Below are positions 11,247 through 22,458 of a stretch of 64,000 nt of DNA, in pieces. The first letter of the stretch is position 1. Every line of letters starts with the position of its first letter. The DNA lies in the NCBI GenBank assembly GCA_950295325.1, contig OX485806.1, positions 45,255,169-45,319,168 of the forward strand, read 5' to 3'. A program made the position numbers and the translations under genes. The notes under the pieces are model-generated. The model was not told where the DNA came from and did no database searches. It saw nothing but the letters and a program-made list of their open reading frames with translations. Origin of the DNA: Polytrichum commune. Its lineage: Eukaryota > Streptophyta > Polytrichopsida > Polytrichales > Polytrichaceae.

Positions 11247-12959
11247 TGTGAGTCCAAAGTTATGCCCACATATGTTTCTAACCCTCTAAATATGGTAAAA
11301 CATTAGTTTTTATATTACTACTTCGATTCAAAATTATAAAAAGAATGAAGGCTTTTGGTTTGAATTCTAATTACATCAATGTAGAGTTGTGTGTTCTTTG
11401 CATTGTAGGGTAGAATAGTTTAATCAGGAGTTAGTTAGTGGGCCAGTTAGGTTTGAAGGCTTAGGCTTGACAAGCTGGAAGTCCAAATTGGTGGTGACGG
11501 GCATCGTTGTTGTTCATTATGGGGGTGCGGGCACTGTTTGCCCTAGCATTTTCCAGATCGGGGGAAGGTGGCAGTTGAGGTGCCTCTCTCGCTTTCAGAT
11601 TTCTCTCTCTCGGCTGCGGCAAGGGAAGGTCGGCCAGGAGGGTCGGAACCCTGTCTCTAGGAGAGGGCAAGCTGGTGTGGGGGTCGGAGAGAGTTGCAGG
11701 ACGGCTCCAGAGTGGAGTCTGGAAGAGGACGGTGAATGGATACAAGGCAAGGTGGGTGTGATCCAGGAGGAAGCAGTTGGTTTAGTGTAGGAGGGGAATC
11801 GCATTGGGGAAATAGGTGAGAGATAGTAGCTAGGACGGGCGGCATTCTGGTGTGACTCAGCTCGTTACGCTCTTGATGGCCTAATTGTAATTTGGAACAG
11901 AAGCTGAAGTGTTGAGGAAGGAGGAAGCTGGCGAGTAGATTATCAAGCAGCCGGGGGAAGAGATGGGTCATATTCTACTCCACCTGAGTAATTCCGTGTG
12001 CACATGACACCGCATTGTACCGGCAGCAAGAAGTCTGCCGAAGTGAAGGTTGTCCTACTCCAATGTTGGAGGAAGGCGACTTGAGGTATGTGATGAAGGC
12101 AGAACGAGGAAGGACCAAGTGTCTCAAAATTCGTCCGAGTCTCGGTACATTCAGTTGGGTGTTCGATTGTGTGACTCTGTTGATGAATACTGAGCCCATG
12201 CTCGATGAGGGAGTGTTCACTGATAGAATGTGGCTAGACCTCACACTGGGTTTGAGGGGTGAATGCTTGGATTAGCCGAGCAATGTGCAATTCTGTTGCA
12301 ACGGGCGCATCCAAATAGGAAGCTACTGTCCACAGACTGGAATGAGGATTTGGTTAATGAAGGGCAAGGGAATTCACTAGAAATCCAAGATTACTCGGAG
12401 CTCGAAGTGTGGGCTGAATCACCGAAATGAATTTCAACTGTGAGTAAGGAGAATAGGGGAAGCTAACGACAGTTGGCTCTATAATGGTTGTGGGGAGTGC
12501 AGTCAGTTTTGACGGGCAGTTAAAGGGCTTTGGTGGTGACCGAGACCAGCAGGGCCTTGAGTCCAGCAAGTTAGGCTTGGTGGAGAAGTTCAGATCGCCA
12601 AGTTGGGCAGTTGGTGTGGAATATTACTTAGGATAAGGGTTGGGTATCAATTTAAAGCGTCGTGTCATTTCATAGGCTTGTGCAAGCTTATTTGCACTTA
12701 TAAGCTAGTTTTGGATCACTGGAGTAGAATGATAGGTAGTTTTAGTAGCACCACTATGTTGGATTTAGGCCTTGAGCAAGGATTTGGGTGCAATTAGGAT
12801 GTGGAAAACAAAGAGTATTTCTAAATGCTCTAGTCCTGTGTTGTTTGAATAAAAGACTTGAGTTGAATGTTACTATGCTGGAGGAAGGTAGTGATCATAT
12901 GTAAGCCTTAAATTCTCACCTGGACTAGGACGTGTAAGGGTGGGAGTTTGGGGCTGACA
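11247..12959. mobile_element. Solo LTR-like insertion in the left arm, 5-bp duplication GTAGG
   Basis: The 1,713-base segment starts TGTGAGTCC and ends GGGGCTGACA. GTAGG stands on both sides (11242-11246 and 12960-12964). The uninterrupted arm sequence at about 13055 (GGGTGTAAGACAGGGCG) serves as an empty-site comparison, so the ends are firm. No retroelement proteins are inside. Short open frames across 11460-12270 are not conserved-looking and were not called. It resembles the segment at 14880-17649 at both ends (TGTGAG-type start with ACATATGTT nearby; GGACTAGGACG and AAGGGTGG near the end) but the middles have diverged. Confidence 0.8.
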
Positions 12960-13130
12960 GTAGGACAGGGCGCTGATCCTACAAATGCAATGGATCTAAG
13001 AGAGGGAAACAATCTCATAACATGCGGCCAAGCATATGGACCAGATCTTGTGTTTTAGGGTGTAAGACAGGGCGCTGATCCACTGAATGCAATGGACGGA
13101 AATGAGGGAAACAATTTAAGAATATAGAAT

Positions 13131-13823
13131 TTTGGAGGTGACCGTGAACTTGCACAGGAGCGATCAATAGTCCATGGGCACAGTGGCTACAAGGCATATG
13201 TAGTGGATCTTGGGACAGGAGATGACGCAAACACTTCAAATTTTGAAATACATGCCTACTCACAAACCTGGACAAGGATCACCTGGAGGACATTTAGTAG
13301 ATCACAACGTCAACCATGAAGGCCATGCATCTCACATGAATACCAATGATGCAAATTTGAATACGCCAGAGTTTGTTTCTGTGATGGAAGTAGAAATTTC
13401 AGTCCAAGAGAAGAAGATCCGTCCGTCATGAAGGAAATTGTACCAGAGAGTCCTGGCCTCATTCCAAGTACCACCCCCTGGCCCTTTTGACATGACATGT
13501 CTAAAGTGGGAGGCCAAGTCCAATCAAGGCAATGGTAACATAAAGGATACCCAAAAGGCTACAATCCATTCGGCTCGGCTAAATGATTTTTTGGAAGGAG
13601 AAATGTCAACCCGGCAGTTCCCTTGCACCTTTCATGATGAATCTAGGCAATGCATGAAGAGACAAAACAGGAAGCAAGTGCGTGCCGTATCTGCAATTCA
13701 AGAGATCAAGTAAACCATGACAGTGTATAAAGGGTACTGCAACATAGGATACCATACATGCTGGTCAGGGCAAGACATTCGAGATAGGACACAGAATGCT
13801 TCATATTGTAATGTTTGATTGAT
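13131..13823 (+). other. Centre of foldback element, unassigned open frame at 13438-13713
   Basis: One plus-strand open frame (13438-13713) encodes QVPPPGPFDMTCLKWEAK and later MSTRQFPCTFHDESRQCMKR. It has coding-like composition but no recognised family. It runs opposite to the MULE fragment that follows, so it is unlikely to be part of the same protein. It could be a captured gene piece. Confidence 0.3.
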
Positions 13824-14330
13824 TCATACGGGTGACATACTTACCTTGGGCTCATTTGTTGAAAATGTAGCATCCATGGACAGTGCCCGCTTATGCCCAT
13901 GCCGCACCATCATTTGAAGTTGCCACTGTGTTTCAATGGCTAGGCAAAAGGGGTCATCTTCAAGCGGGGGTGGATCATTCAACTCCAAATTACCATATTC
14001 TTGGTAATGATAGAAACAATCTGGATTTTCGTCTGTCCACATTCTCACACTCATGGCATTCCGTGGATGCTTCTCCCAAAGCTCTTTGGCAAGCACATTG
14101 GCTATGTTGCACAAATCAACTGGCATAATAAAAGTGACCCTGGTTGCGAGCAAGTTATTTAGGGCACCTTGCATGACCACAGACTTGTGCTCTGTCATAA
14201 CCTGCACTAGCAACTTCCAAGAATCTGAGTGTATAAACTATCCATTGTTTTGTTGTCGTGGACAAAACGACCCGATAAGCCAGCCCACTGCCCTCCAAAC
14301 TCAGTGCCATGACAAGACTTGCCGTCCTTA
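13824..14330 (-). pseudogene. MULE transposase fragment around the first catalytic aspartate
   Basis: The minus-strand frame contains KELWEKHPRNAMSVRMW, NPDCFYHYQEYG and GHKRALSMDATFSTNEPK. The MDATF(G/S)TN block carries the first catalytic aspartate of MULE transposases. Upstream (14330-14215) the frame shifts but still reads CHGTEFGGQWAGLSGRF, so the copy is broken. The downstream ADnAqA region is absent here but present in the relative at 7040-8376. Its place in the centre of the foldback element suggests that element is a defective MULE. Confidence 0.6.
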
Positions 14331-14999
14331 TTAGTATGTGTCATGCAATGAAAATGAATTGTACAAAGAGATTCATCTAGAAGTAATTGTTTGGCAACAA
14401 AATAACATTGATATCATTTCTTCATGGACATTCCAGCCTGGATCTTACCAACCCTATTTTTCCTCATGGGCTTCGTAGATGCTTGGATGAGGGTTTGTGC
14501 CCGAAGGAGCTTGGCCTGTGCATCTTGCACCTTGGTCTGATCCTGGAGATCCTGTAGGATCAGCGCCTCCTCCTACATCCTGAAACCCAAGATTTGGTCC
14601 ATGTGTTTGGCGCATGCCATGAAATTGTCTTATTCTCTTGGATCCATTGCAACCCTAAACCATAAACGTTTTGTCCATTGCCCCCAAATCCAAAATTCAA
14701 TCCATGTGCTTCGCCACCACCATGAAAATGTTCTCCTCTCTTGGATCCATTGCAGCCCTAAACTAGCAACGCCCTGTCCATCGCCTTGAGAGCCAAGATC
14801 CAGTCCATGGGTTTTGCTGCCACCATAAAATTATATCCCTCTCTTTGATTCATTGCAACCCTAAACAAAAAATGCCCTGCGTGAGCCCATAATGGTGCCT
14901 ACATATGTTCTTAACCCTTTGAAACTATTAGAAGTTATATTTTATGATTATTCACAAAAATATAAAAATAGTGAGACTTGAGTAAAGTTATGTTTAGAC

Positions 15000-16130
15000 C
15001 AGGGTTGTCTATCGCGACGTCATGACGCGTCGTGTCGGGTCGGACCCCTCCGTCACGACATAATAGGCTCCTCGTAGGGTCAAACTAGGGTCAACCTAGT
15101 AGGGTGGGTAAAATACTTACCTTCTTGCCAAGGTGGCGTCCTATGTGGCAAAAAATGCCGACGTGGATGTGCATATTTCCCTTGGCATGTAAACCATTTT
15201 GCCATTGTGTTTACCATTTTGTTAAAATCAAAGTAATAAAATATTACTAAGGAGGGTGTAGGTCGGACGGGGGGAACTGGTAGGGAGCGCGGGCGGACGT
15301 GTGGGAACGCGGGGGAACATGGGGTCGGATGGGGGTGAGGGTTGGGCGGGGGGAAGGGTCGGACGGGGGTTTGGATGGGTCAGACGGGGGGGGGGATGGG
15401 TCGGACGGGGGTTTGGATGGGTCAGACGGGGGGGGGGGGAAGGGTCGGACGGGGGGGAGGACGGGGGGAGGACGGGAAGGTAAGTGGGAACGCGGGGGGG
15501 GGGGGGGCGGACGGGGGGGAACGCGGGGAGCGTGTGGGAACGTGGAGAGCGGGGGATGGGAGCGGGTTTAAGAGGTTTGGATAGGACGGGATGGATGGGA
15601 ACGAGATTAGGGGAACGGGGAGGGGAACGGGAGGGAGGACGGGGGGTCGGACGGGGGGGAGGGTCGGACGGGAGGGTCGAACGGGAAAAAGGTCGGACGG
15701 GGGGTCGGACGGGGGGGAGGGTCGGACGGGAGGGTCGAACGGGAAAAAGGTCGGACGGGAGGGTCGGACGGGAAAAAGGAGGACGGGAAAAGGTCGAACG
15801 GGAGGGAACGTAGGGAATGGGTTAGGGAACATGCTAATGGGCTAAGGGAACGGGGTTAGGGTACGGGGAACGGGGGCGGACGGGAGGGCGGACGGGCGCT
15901 AGTAATTTTATTCCCCACTTTACCTCTACTTTGCTGACATGTCATCACACGTGGACATCGTAACTCCTACGTGTCCGCAATGGGGTAATGTAAATATACA
16001 AAAAAATCGGTAAAATTCAAGTCCGGCAGGATAAAGACATCATCCGTCATAATGTCGTGACGGATACGTGTCATGACGGCACGACATTATGTCGGGATTA
16101 CCCTTCGTCACGACACAATAGACAACCCTG
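15000..16130. mobile_element. Non-autonomous hAT with 8-bp duplication GTTTAGAC and a G-rich core
   Basis: The 1,131-base element starts CAGGGTTGTCTATCG and ends with the reverse complement of CAGGGTTGTCTATTG. GTTTAGAC is duplicated exactly at 14992-14999 and 16131-16138, the 8-base size of hAT insertions. No transposase is encoded. The terminal regions add further inverted sequence (ACGTCATGACGCGTCG against a similar right-end copy), so the ends could fold into long hairpins. The centre is a G-rich minisatellite listed separately. Confidence 0.88.
15255..15900 (+). repeat. G-rich minisatellite, GGGTCGGACGGG-type units
   Basis: About 30 imperfect 10-18-base units built on (G)nTCGGACGGG fill most of the small hAT. 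The plus strand has many runs of four to ten guanines, so intramolecular G-quadruplexes are likely. Variants include GGTTTGGATGGGTCAGACGG, and GAACGGGAAAAAGGTCGGAC. Long open frames here (Gly/Arg-rich on plus, Pro/Arg-rich on minus) come from the repeat and were not called genes. Confidence 0.9.
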
Positions 16131-16265
16131 GTTTAGACCTTAGGTTGATTAGAAGTTTAGCGGTGTGAAGAAAGTTCTTTAGTTAGGTGAGCATAGTGTG
16201 TGGTGAACCAATGGTGGCTCCTTGAGTTAAATGTTTGAATTAGGATCTATGTTGTTGGTTTAAGA

Positions 16266-16545
16266 GTTGAAGGCTTAAATGATAGGATAAGAGCCTACAA
16301 AGTAGGAAAAAATCAAAAGGTTTATCTTGAGCCTTGGGAGTGCTCACCTACTCCCTTCAAGGCTTAAAGAATAGGATGAAAGCCTACAAAGTAGGAAATG
16401 ATCAAAATGTTTATCTTGAGCCTTGGGGGTGCTCATCTACTCCCTTGAAGGCTTAAAGGATAGGATGAGAGCCTATAAAGTAGGAAATGATCAAAAGGTT
16501 TATCTTGAGTCTTGGGGGTGCTCACCTACTCCCTTTCACCTCACT
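16266..16545. repeat. Three tandem ~90-bp units in the LTR-like segment
   Basis: Each unit reads about GGCTTAAAGGATAGGATGAG, then AGCCTACAAAGTAGGAAATG, then TTTATCTTGAGCCTTGGGGG, then TGCTCACCTACTCCC. The last unit ends just upstream of a TATA-like box, so the array may be an LTR enhancer. Confidence 0.8.
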
Positions 16546-16551
16546 ATATAA
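16545..16551 (+). promoter_or_regulatory. TATA-like box downstream of the tandem units
   Basis: TATATAA follows three ~90-bp repeats and precedes a pyrimidine-rich stretch (about 16560-16592) typical of a plant transcription start and 5' leader. Its position inside an LTR-like segment fits a U3 promoter. No experimental support. Confidence 0.4.
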
Positions 16552-16894
16552 TCCTCACTCTCCCCTCTGTCTCTCTCTCCTTCCTTTGTGTTTCTTGGCA
16601 CTGCACGTGTTATGAGTGTGGGTGTGTGGGAAGCAAGAAAGGAGCACGTGTATGTGCAAGGTCTCAAGGTGAAGAACCAAGACTAATTAGCCTTGAAGTT
16701 AGTTGACACTTGTTAGGAGTAGTCTTTGGTTTGAGGCATTTAGAGTTTAGCTTGTTGTGTTCAACTTATAGAATTTAGACTTATATCATTTAAATTTATA
16801 GTATTTAGAATTATAACATTTAGAATTGTAGCATCTAGATTCATGTTAAATTTAAAGCATTCAACATTGCAGGCTTTAAGGCGGAGGCCACTTA

Positions 16895-17045
16895 AACTAA
16901 TTGCTAGTTTGAAGTTGGAGGCAGTCGGCTTAGTTGCTGGTTGGAAGTTGGAGGCAGTTGGCTTAGTTGCTGGTTTGAAGTTGGAGGCAGTCGGGCTTAG
17001 CGGCTGGGTTGAAGAGGGAGGCTAGTTAGGCCTAGCGGCTGGATT
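16895..17045. repeat. Minisatellite, ~36-bp units (TTGAAGTTGGAGGCAGTCGG)
   Basis: Three to four units of AAGTTGGAGGCAGT(C/T)GGCTT with TAGTTGCTGG linkers, decaying to the right. It lies in the right half of the LTR-like segment. Confidence 0.75.
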
Positions 17046-17649
17046 AAGTAGAGCCAGTTAGATTTAGCGAATGGGTTAAGGAAGAATCTAGTTCCAACTA
17101 GTTGTGCACTCCCGAGTCTAAGCTAGATCGACAAGCTAAGTTACTACTAGTTAGTGAGGATGGTTAATTAGACTAATTAGTTAGGCTAGAGGGTTAGGCT
17201 AGTTGGGTTAGGCTAGTTGGTTTAGCGGTTGCATTATGAGATGAAGTTGGGAAGAATTTGTGAGGAACTTGTGAAAAAGGAGGTAATGTTAAGTTATATA
17301 AGTGTTTTTCAACATTTGTATTAAAACTTATGTGCCTCATAGAATCAACACATCATAGCCTCAGCGAGGTGTCATGCACCAGTGAAGAATCGACAGCCAG
17401 AACCAAAGTTGCAAGGGGGAAATCATTAAAGGCATACGTGGCAAAGATAGTGGGGTGGACTCTGGAAAAACCAAGGATATGTCTATGCACGAGGTTCACA
17501 CTAATAAAATGTCATGATCTGAATTAAGTTAGAAACTCATCAAGATAAAACGTACATCCCATGTTACCACAAGTTGTTATGTTACACATGTGATCTCCAA
17601 ACCTATTACCCGGACTAGGACGCTTAAGGGTGGTAGGTTTGGCCTCACA

Positions 17650-18375
17650 CCCTCGCCCTCAGATCCAAGATTCAGTCCATGGGCTTCGCTACCACCATGA
17701 AATTGTATTCCTCTCTTTGATCCATTGCAACCCCAAACCAAAAACGGCCTATCCATCGCCCTCCGATCCAAGATTCAGTCCATGTGCTTGGCCGCATGCC
17801 ATGAAATTGTGTTTTTCTCTTAGATCCATTGTAGCCCTAAACCAATAACGTCCTGTCCATCGGCCTCAGATCCAAGATCGAGTCCATGGGCTTCGCTGCC
17901 ACCATGAAATTGTGTCCTTCTTTTGGATCCATTGCAACCCTAGACCCTAAACGCCCTGTCCATCGCCCTCAAATCCAAGATCTGGCCCGTGTGCTTGGCC
18001 GCATGCCATGAAATTGTGTTTTTCTCTTGGATCCATTGCATTTTTTTTTAGCAGCGCCCTGTCCTACGACCTCAGACCTAAGATCTAGTGCATATGCATG
18101 GCCGCCGCCATGTTGTTGACAACCACACCAAAGCTCCTCGCATTATTGCAATAGCCATGAGCAAAGCAAAACCAAAAAAGTTCAAATGGAAGGTAGTGCA
18201 CTAGTAAAGTGGAGGGTGGCCAGGTGGAGGGCGGGGCGGGCAGCCAGGTTGGAAGCCGGCCGGAAAATCGGGCGTCTGTCCAGGCTGGACACCGGGCTAG
18301 ACACTGGGTGGACAGGGTCGGGGGATTAGGCCAGGGTCGGATGTCCGAACCTCTGGCTTTTTTGGGGTTGCCCTT
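17650..18375 (-). repeat. Right arm of the foldback-like element (inner part)
   Basis: Four ~104-bp subrepeats in inverted orientation to the left arm (CTTGGATCCATTGCAACCCT near 17716, 17822, 17925 and 18030) are followed by the AT-rich and GC-rich outer blocks. The outermost ~60 bases are displaced to 21172-21235 by the hAT insertion. Three further subrepeats lie at 14590-14875 on the other side of the LTR-like segment. Confidence 0.8.
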
Positions 18376-19353
18376 CAGTGCTCAAAATTGAAATCTTCAG
18401 TGCCCTTCAAATGGGTTTTGGGACTTCAAAAAATACCTCAAGGAAGACAACCCTTCAAAACATAATCCTCATTTGTAAGTGCTCCCGTCACTTGAAGTGT
18501 TGGATAAATAGTGCCCTTCAATTACTGTTCATCATAGTACCCTAACTTTGGGCTCTCAGATCCAGATGCGAAAACTTGAGAATTCCGATTCAGTCTGGTG
18601 CAAACTTCAAACTTAAAGTTTCAGTGATCTGGGATGGTGGAACCACTCAGTAGAAGTCACCAGGAGAATCGTTGAGTGCCTTGAATTCATCCACATTTGT
18701 TGGAAAATTGTTGGCTGGTAATAGTATTTGTGTTTGGAGGAGGGATTTGTGTTTGCGGATTTTGTAGCCTAGTGTTCAAATCTGTCTGCATCTGTTTGCC
18801 CAAATTGCTCTGCGAGGTTATTACTCTTCGACATCTGTGTACATGAGTCAGTCGGCGTTAAACAAGTATGTTTACATATCATGGTTCCAAATGGCCCGAT
18901 ATTTCTTCTGTTTGCTGATTTCTTACTGTGCCGGGTTCAGAGGCAAAGGAATGAGTTTTGGAAGCACTTTGAGTACCATCGTTGTTGCAGTAGATATGTT
19001 GTGTCAGGAATTGGGAACTGGGGTTTCCTAAAATGGTGATGACGCGCTCAGCAGCTGTCAAGTCTCGGAACGAACTAAGAGATGCACAAAGATGTTCATC
19101 CCATAAGGCAGATTCATACTCTTGGATTGTCTCCTCATCGACAAGTCCAGTGAATTTACTTTGATGTAGAAGTTGATACTCAAGGTTTTAGGGTTTAAGC
19201 TTGCGATGTCAATGGCACTCAAGAGTTTAGGGTTTAAGTTTGCTCTGTCAATGGCTCTAGAATTCATACTCTAGAATCTAGTCCAGGGTGTAAGATTTGA
19301 ATTCTGTACAGCAAGCATTTGAAGGGCACTGATGACTTCAATTTTGAGCACTG
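18376..19353. repeat. Internal second hAT terminus, pairs with the left end
   Basis: At 19315-19353 the end sequence occurs again in inverted form (…GAAGGGCACTGATGACTTC then AATTTTGAGCACTG). It matches the left end over about 35 bases, better than the true right end does. The 978-base segment between could behave as a non-autonomous unit sharing one end with the full element. Confidence 0.65.
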
Positions 19354-20537
19354 ATGATTAGATCAATGCCGGTCTGGTTTTGTCTATTTTTGCTACCATA
19401 TGGATATCTTTAATGAGGATTTCACATTTTCCACGCATGTGTCCCACTTTTAATCTTGGCCACCTGACGGTCTCCTTGCAGAAGTTCCACTGGTCGCTTC
19501 CGGATGGTGGAAGTGCAGAAACCCACGACATGTTGGAGTCTGTCGGACTCACGATCCACCGGAAGATGCATGTTTCCGTCATTGCCCACCCCAAGAGGCC
19601 AACATATCTGTATTGATGGTGAGATTCCTATAAGTTACAATAATGTGGGCGGCTTCGATTGCTTGCACGCACTTGCGCTTTTGAAGCTTTCAGAAGATTC
19701 TTGAGCTCCACATGAACTACGCAAGCATGTGTCCTCCATGTGTCTCTGCTGCCTTCAATCACTCGTCATCAACTTGAAATTTATCCCATAACATTGTCGT
19801 GGAGAAGAGCATGATTGTCTCTGGAGAGGTATGAAAATGAATTGTTCAAGCTGATGATTTGACCATCTAAGTTGAAGTCCTCACCCATGTTCACATCTGT
19901 TTGCATTGGGGAAGCTTGGGCAGTTCAGTTTGAACCTTCTGCGTCCATCCAGTAAGGTAGATGGATCTTAATGGTTACTATTTCTGACTGGGACATGAAG
20001 CACACGATTAGTATAAATGATTAGCAAATCCTCCTTGAGATCATAGCCCACTTCATGATTTTTGGAGCTCATATGAATATCTTATATACAATATTGAAGT
20101 GAAGATTCTCATGCTCATTGAATGTTCATATAGAGTTCAAAGACCTATTTCCGTTAACTTAAGCAATTTCGCATAAGTAAATAGTAGTCGGTGTGCTAAA
20201 TTACTTTTTTTCTGTCTCGTCATGAATATCCAGAGGTTGAGAGATTTGAATTTAAACTAGTAGCCAATTTGCTTTCGATCGATTTGCGGCCTGTGCAGAT
20301 TAAGATTATCTGTGACTTTCAGAGGTGGCAAGATTTCTTTTGGAGCACCCTGGGGCATTGAAGCTGGTTTTGCGAAATTTATACAGGGTTGGGCGTCGAA
20401 GAAGAAGAAGCCTTGTCCGATAACCTACGGGTTATTTGTTTATTGATTCGATTATTGTGAATTCGGCGGAATCTCGCCACAGGTATACATGCCATGTCTA
20501 AACTCATTTACAGTTGTTATTGGTTTAAAGAATTGGC

Positions 20538-20896
20538 TTGATTCAGCACAAGCTAAGTCTTAGGTGGAGCTCAAGTGGAGCTCTGTTCTTGTTGATCAAG
20601 CCAATGCGGAGTTGCTCGAACTTGTGGAGACGTTATCTTCAGCTTGTCAACACCGAAGTATGCATGAATCTTGGGTTTTTTGTGGCCGTGACCGAGAGTT
20701 TAAGATCAATTGGCCAACCCTAATGTCGCTATGGCAAGCCATACTTGTGATCCCTACTAGCACTGTTGTTTGTGAGCGTGGTTATTCAAAGCAGAATTGG
20801 GTTAAGAGCGAAAGGAGAACATGCCCAAACCTTGACACACTTGATGCATTGATGAGGGTTAGCCTAAATACTTTGGGAGTTGAATTCATGGATTGA
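20538..20896 (+). pseudogene. hAT transposase C-terminal dimerisation domain
   Basis: The frame ending at 20896 reads FKINWPTLMSLWQAILVIP, STVVCERGYSKQNWVKSERR and LDALMRVSLNTLG. The WP-x-L, IP-(T)ST-x-x-CERG(F/Y)S and ALMRVS blocks are characteristic of the hAT dimerisation region. About 110 codons are open; the RNase-H-like catalytic part upstream is not recognisable, so the gene is broken or only its last exon is left. Confidence 0.8.
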
Positions 20897-21235
20897 AATG
20901 GCATTTTTGACAGTTGGAAAACCGCTACAGTAACCAACAAGCGTAGGGCATTGTCACTTCAAGAGGTGGAGTTAGATGGTTGATTCTTCATTATTTCATT
21001 GTACTAGAAGCATGTACCATGCAAGTCATGCATAATTTTAATATAAATTTTATATTTCTTTGAAAATTTTCCATTGACGTCATAGATTTAGATATGCCCT
21101 TCAATTGCAATGCTGAAATTTCAGAGCCCTTCAAAATGAAATTCATATGAGGGCTTCAATTTTGAGCACTGCTGCCCTTGCCTGCCGCCCTGACAAGTGC
21201 AACGCTCGTCGGGGGTATTAAAGAGGCCCTGGCCC

Positions 21236-22458
21236 ACATACCTTAAATATTTTTAGGTGAGTGCAGATTTGGCCATTCAACCTTGTTTGAACTACAGATT
21301 TACAGTCGTTACCGATATTGTGCCCCCTCCAAGCTGACACATTACAGCATGAACTGCAAGAACAAATGCTGGCTCCACAGATGTGCCATGACCAATTTGG
21401 GATTAAAAGGATCTTTAGGAAAAACCTAATACGTCAAATAATGATTAAATGTGGATAAGATTTGCACAAATGTCTTTAGGGGGAGAAAAATATGAGGCAA
21501 CCAAAAATTTCTATAGCCTATATTACATGCAAAGACGAAAATCATCGCTTGTACTCTGATTCATAACTTTTGTGTGCCAAGGCATACAGAGAGGGAATTA
21601 GCGCATACAAGCACACCTCTCATCCATCCAGCATAAAAATCTCTCATAGGTTTGTTGCCAATTCACCAAAATTGACTTGGACTAGACTAATACAGGGCCT
21701 TAAAAAATAATTCCGGTGTCAAATAAATTAAACATAGCAACCTCCGGGTTGCATACTATTTCGGGGCTTTTCTGTTGGATGAATGAGAAGTGCGCTCACA
21801 TGTGCTAGTTCCCTCCCCCCAAGGCATGGCTCCCAAGTGGGATTCTGCAAGTTCCAACCAATTTGAAAATGACGTGTGGAAAATTATTTCTAAATTGTAC
21901 TCATTTTGCGTAGAACCAAAAAGCAACCTGCAATGTATGTTGTTCATCACAAGCTCAAGTCATAATATCTCATAATTTGCACTTTGCCCAATTAGGAGTT
22001 CGACAACTTTTTCTATCTGTAAGTGACCCTTAGGGTTGTAACAATGTCACCCAGGTTCCCACAAATCTATTAGACAGCTTGAGTGTTGACTAATCATTCT
22101 AAGCTGCGAATTCTACAGCTGTGAAGTAAAATGTTTGTATGGTAACCTTCACTATGTCTTCCTCTTGGGATTGACATGGAGATGACATCATGGTTGCAAA
22201 TACATCACTAAGCCTCACCATTACCTTCGCATGTGCCTGCATTTCATTTGGAACACACTTCAATTCTCTCTGATTTAAATGGCATCACATAGGGCTTTTG
22301 AATATTAAAAGGGCACTGTAATTTTCAACCTACTGCACAACTGACCAGAGCTAGAGTTCCACTACAATACAATATGATGAAGTCTGAAGTCACATAGGAT
22401 TTGTTACACCAATCTAAAGTTTTAAGAAGACCCAGGTAAGACTTGCCTGGAGGGAGAT
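21236..22458. other. Intergenic sequence and probable 3' UTR of the QSOX gene
   Basis: No recognisable gene. The part next to 22458 should hold the 3' UTR of the minus-strand QSOX gene; no unambiguous polyadenylation signal was picked out by eye. Confidence 0.4.

Larger units (their letters stand above)
14880..17649. mobile_element. Solo LTR-like insertion in the right arm, itself split by a small hAT
   Basis: The segment interrupts the ~104-bp subrepeats of the right arm. It begins CGTGAGCCC (a TGTGAG-type start in the related segment at 11247) with ACATATGTT soon after, and ends near GGCCTCACA after GGACTAGGACG. Without the inserted hAT it is about 1.63 kb, close to its relative. No clean target duplication remains (CCCTG against CCCTC), so the ends are approximate. 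It contains tandem repeats and a TATA-like signal, described separately. Confidence 0.55.
18376..21171 (+). mobile_element. hAT transposon in the right arm, 8-bp duplication
   Basis: The ends are CAGTGCTCAAAATTGAA and its reverse complement. The duplication is TTGCCCTT (18368-18375) against CTGCCCTT (21172-21179). The left arm of the host element preserves the empty site (GGCAAGGGCAGCC in inverted form), which confirms the insertion. Near the right end a hAT C-terminal dimerisation domain is encoded. The remaining transposase is not recognisable, so this is a decayed, once autonomous-size copy of 2.8 kb. Confidence 0.85.
10447..21235. mobile_element. Foldback-like (probably MULE) element with ~1-kb subrepeat arms, split by three insertions
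   Basis: The outer ends are inverted copies: GGCC...CTCTTTAAATACCCCCAACG at 10447 onward, and its reverse complement ending near 21235. Both run into a GC-rich block (ACGAGCGTTGCACTTGTC, GGGCGGCAGGCAAGGGCAG), then into ~104-bp subrepeats. Left-arm subrepeats begin near 10858, 10962, 11064 and 11168, and resume after an LTR at 12965-13130. Right-arm copies lie at 14590-14875 and 17650-18060. Removing the LTR at 11247, the LTR at 14880 and the hAT at 18376 leaves about 3.5 kb: two arms near 1 kb and a 1.45-kb centre containing a MULE transposase fragment. No convincing 9-bp target duplication was found, so assignment to Mutator rests on the long arms and the internal fragment. Confidence 0.7.

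Noticed and set aside
15299-15845. Several long open frames on both strands
   Set aside because: They are translations of the G-rich minisatellite (Gly/Arg or Pro/Arg runs) with no domain content.
14880-17649. Perfect target duplication for the second LTR-like segment
   Set aside because: The flanks CCCTG and CCCTC are part of the subrepeat and do not form a clean duplication when compared with an uninterrupted unit.
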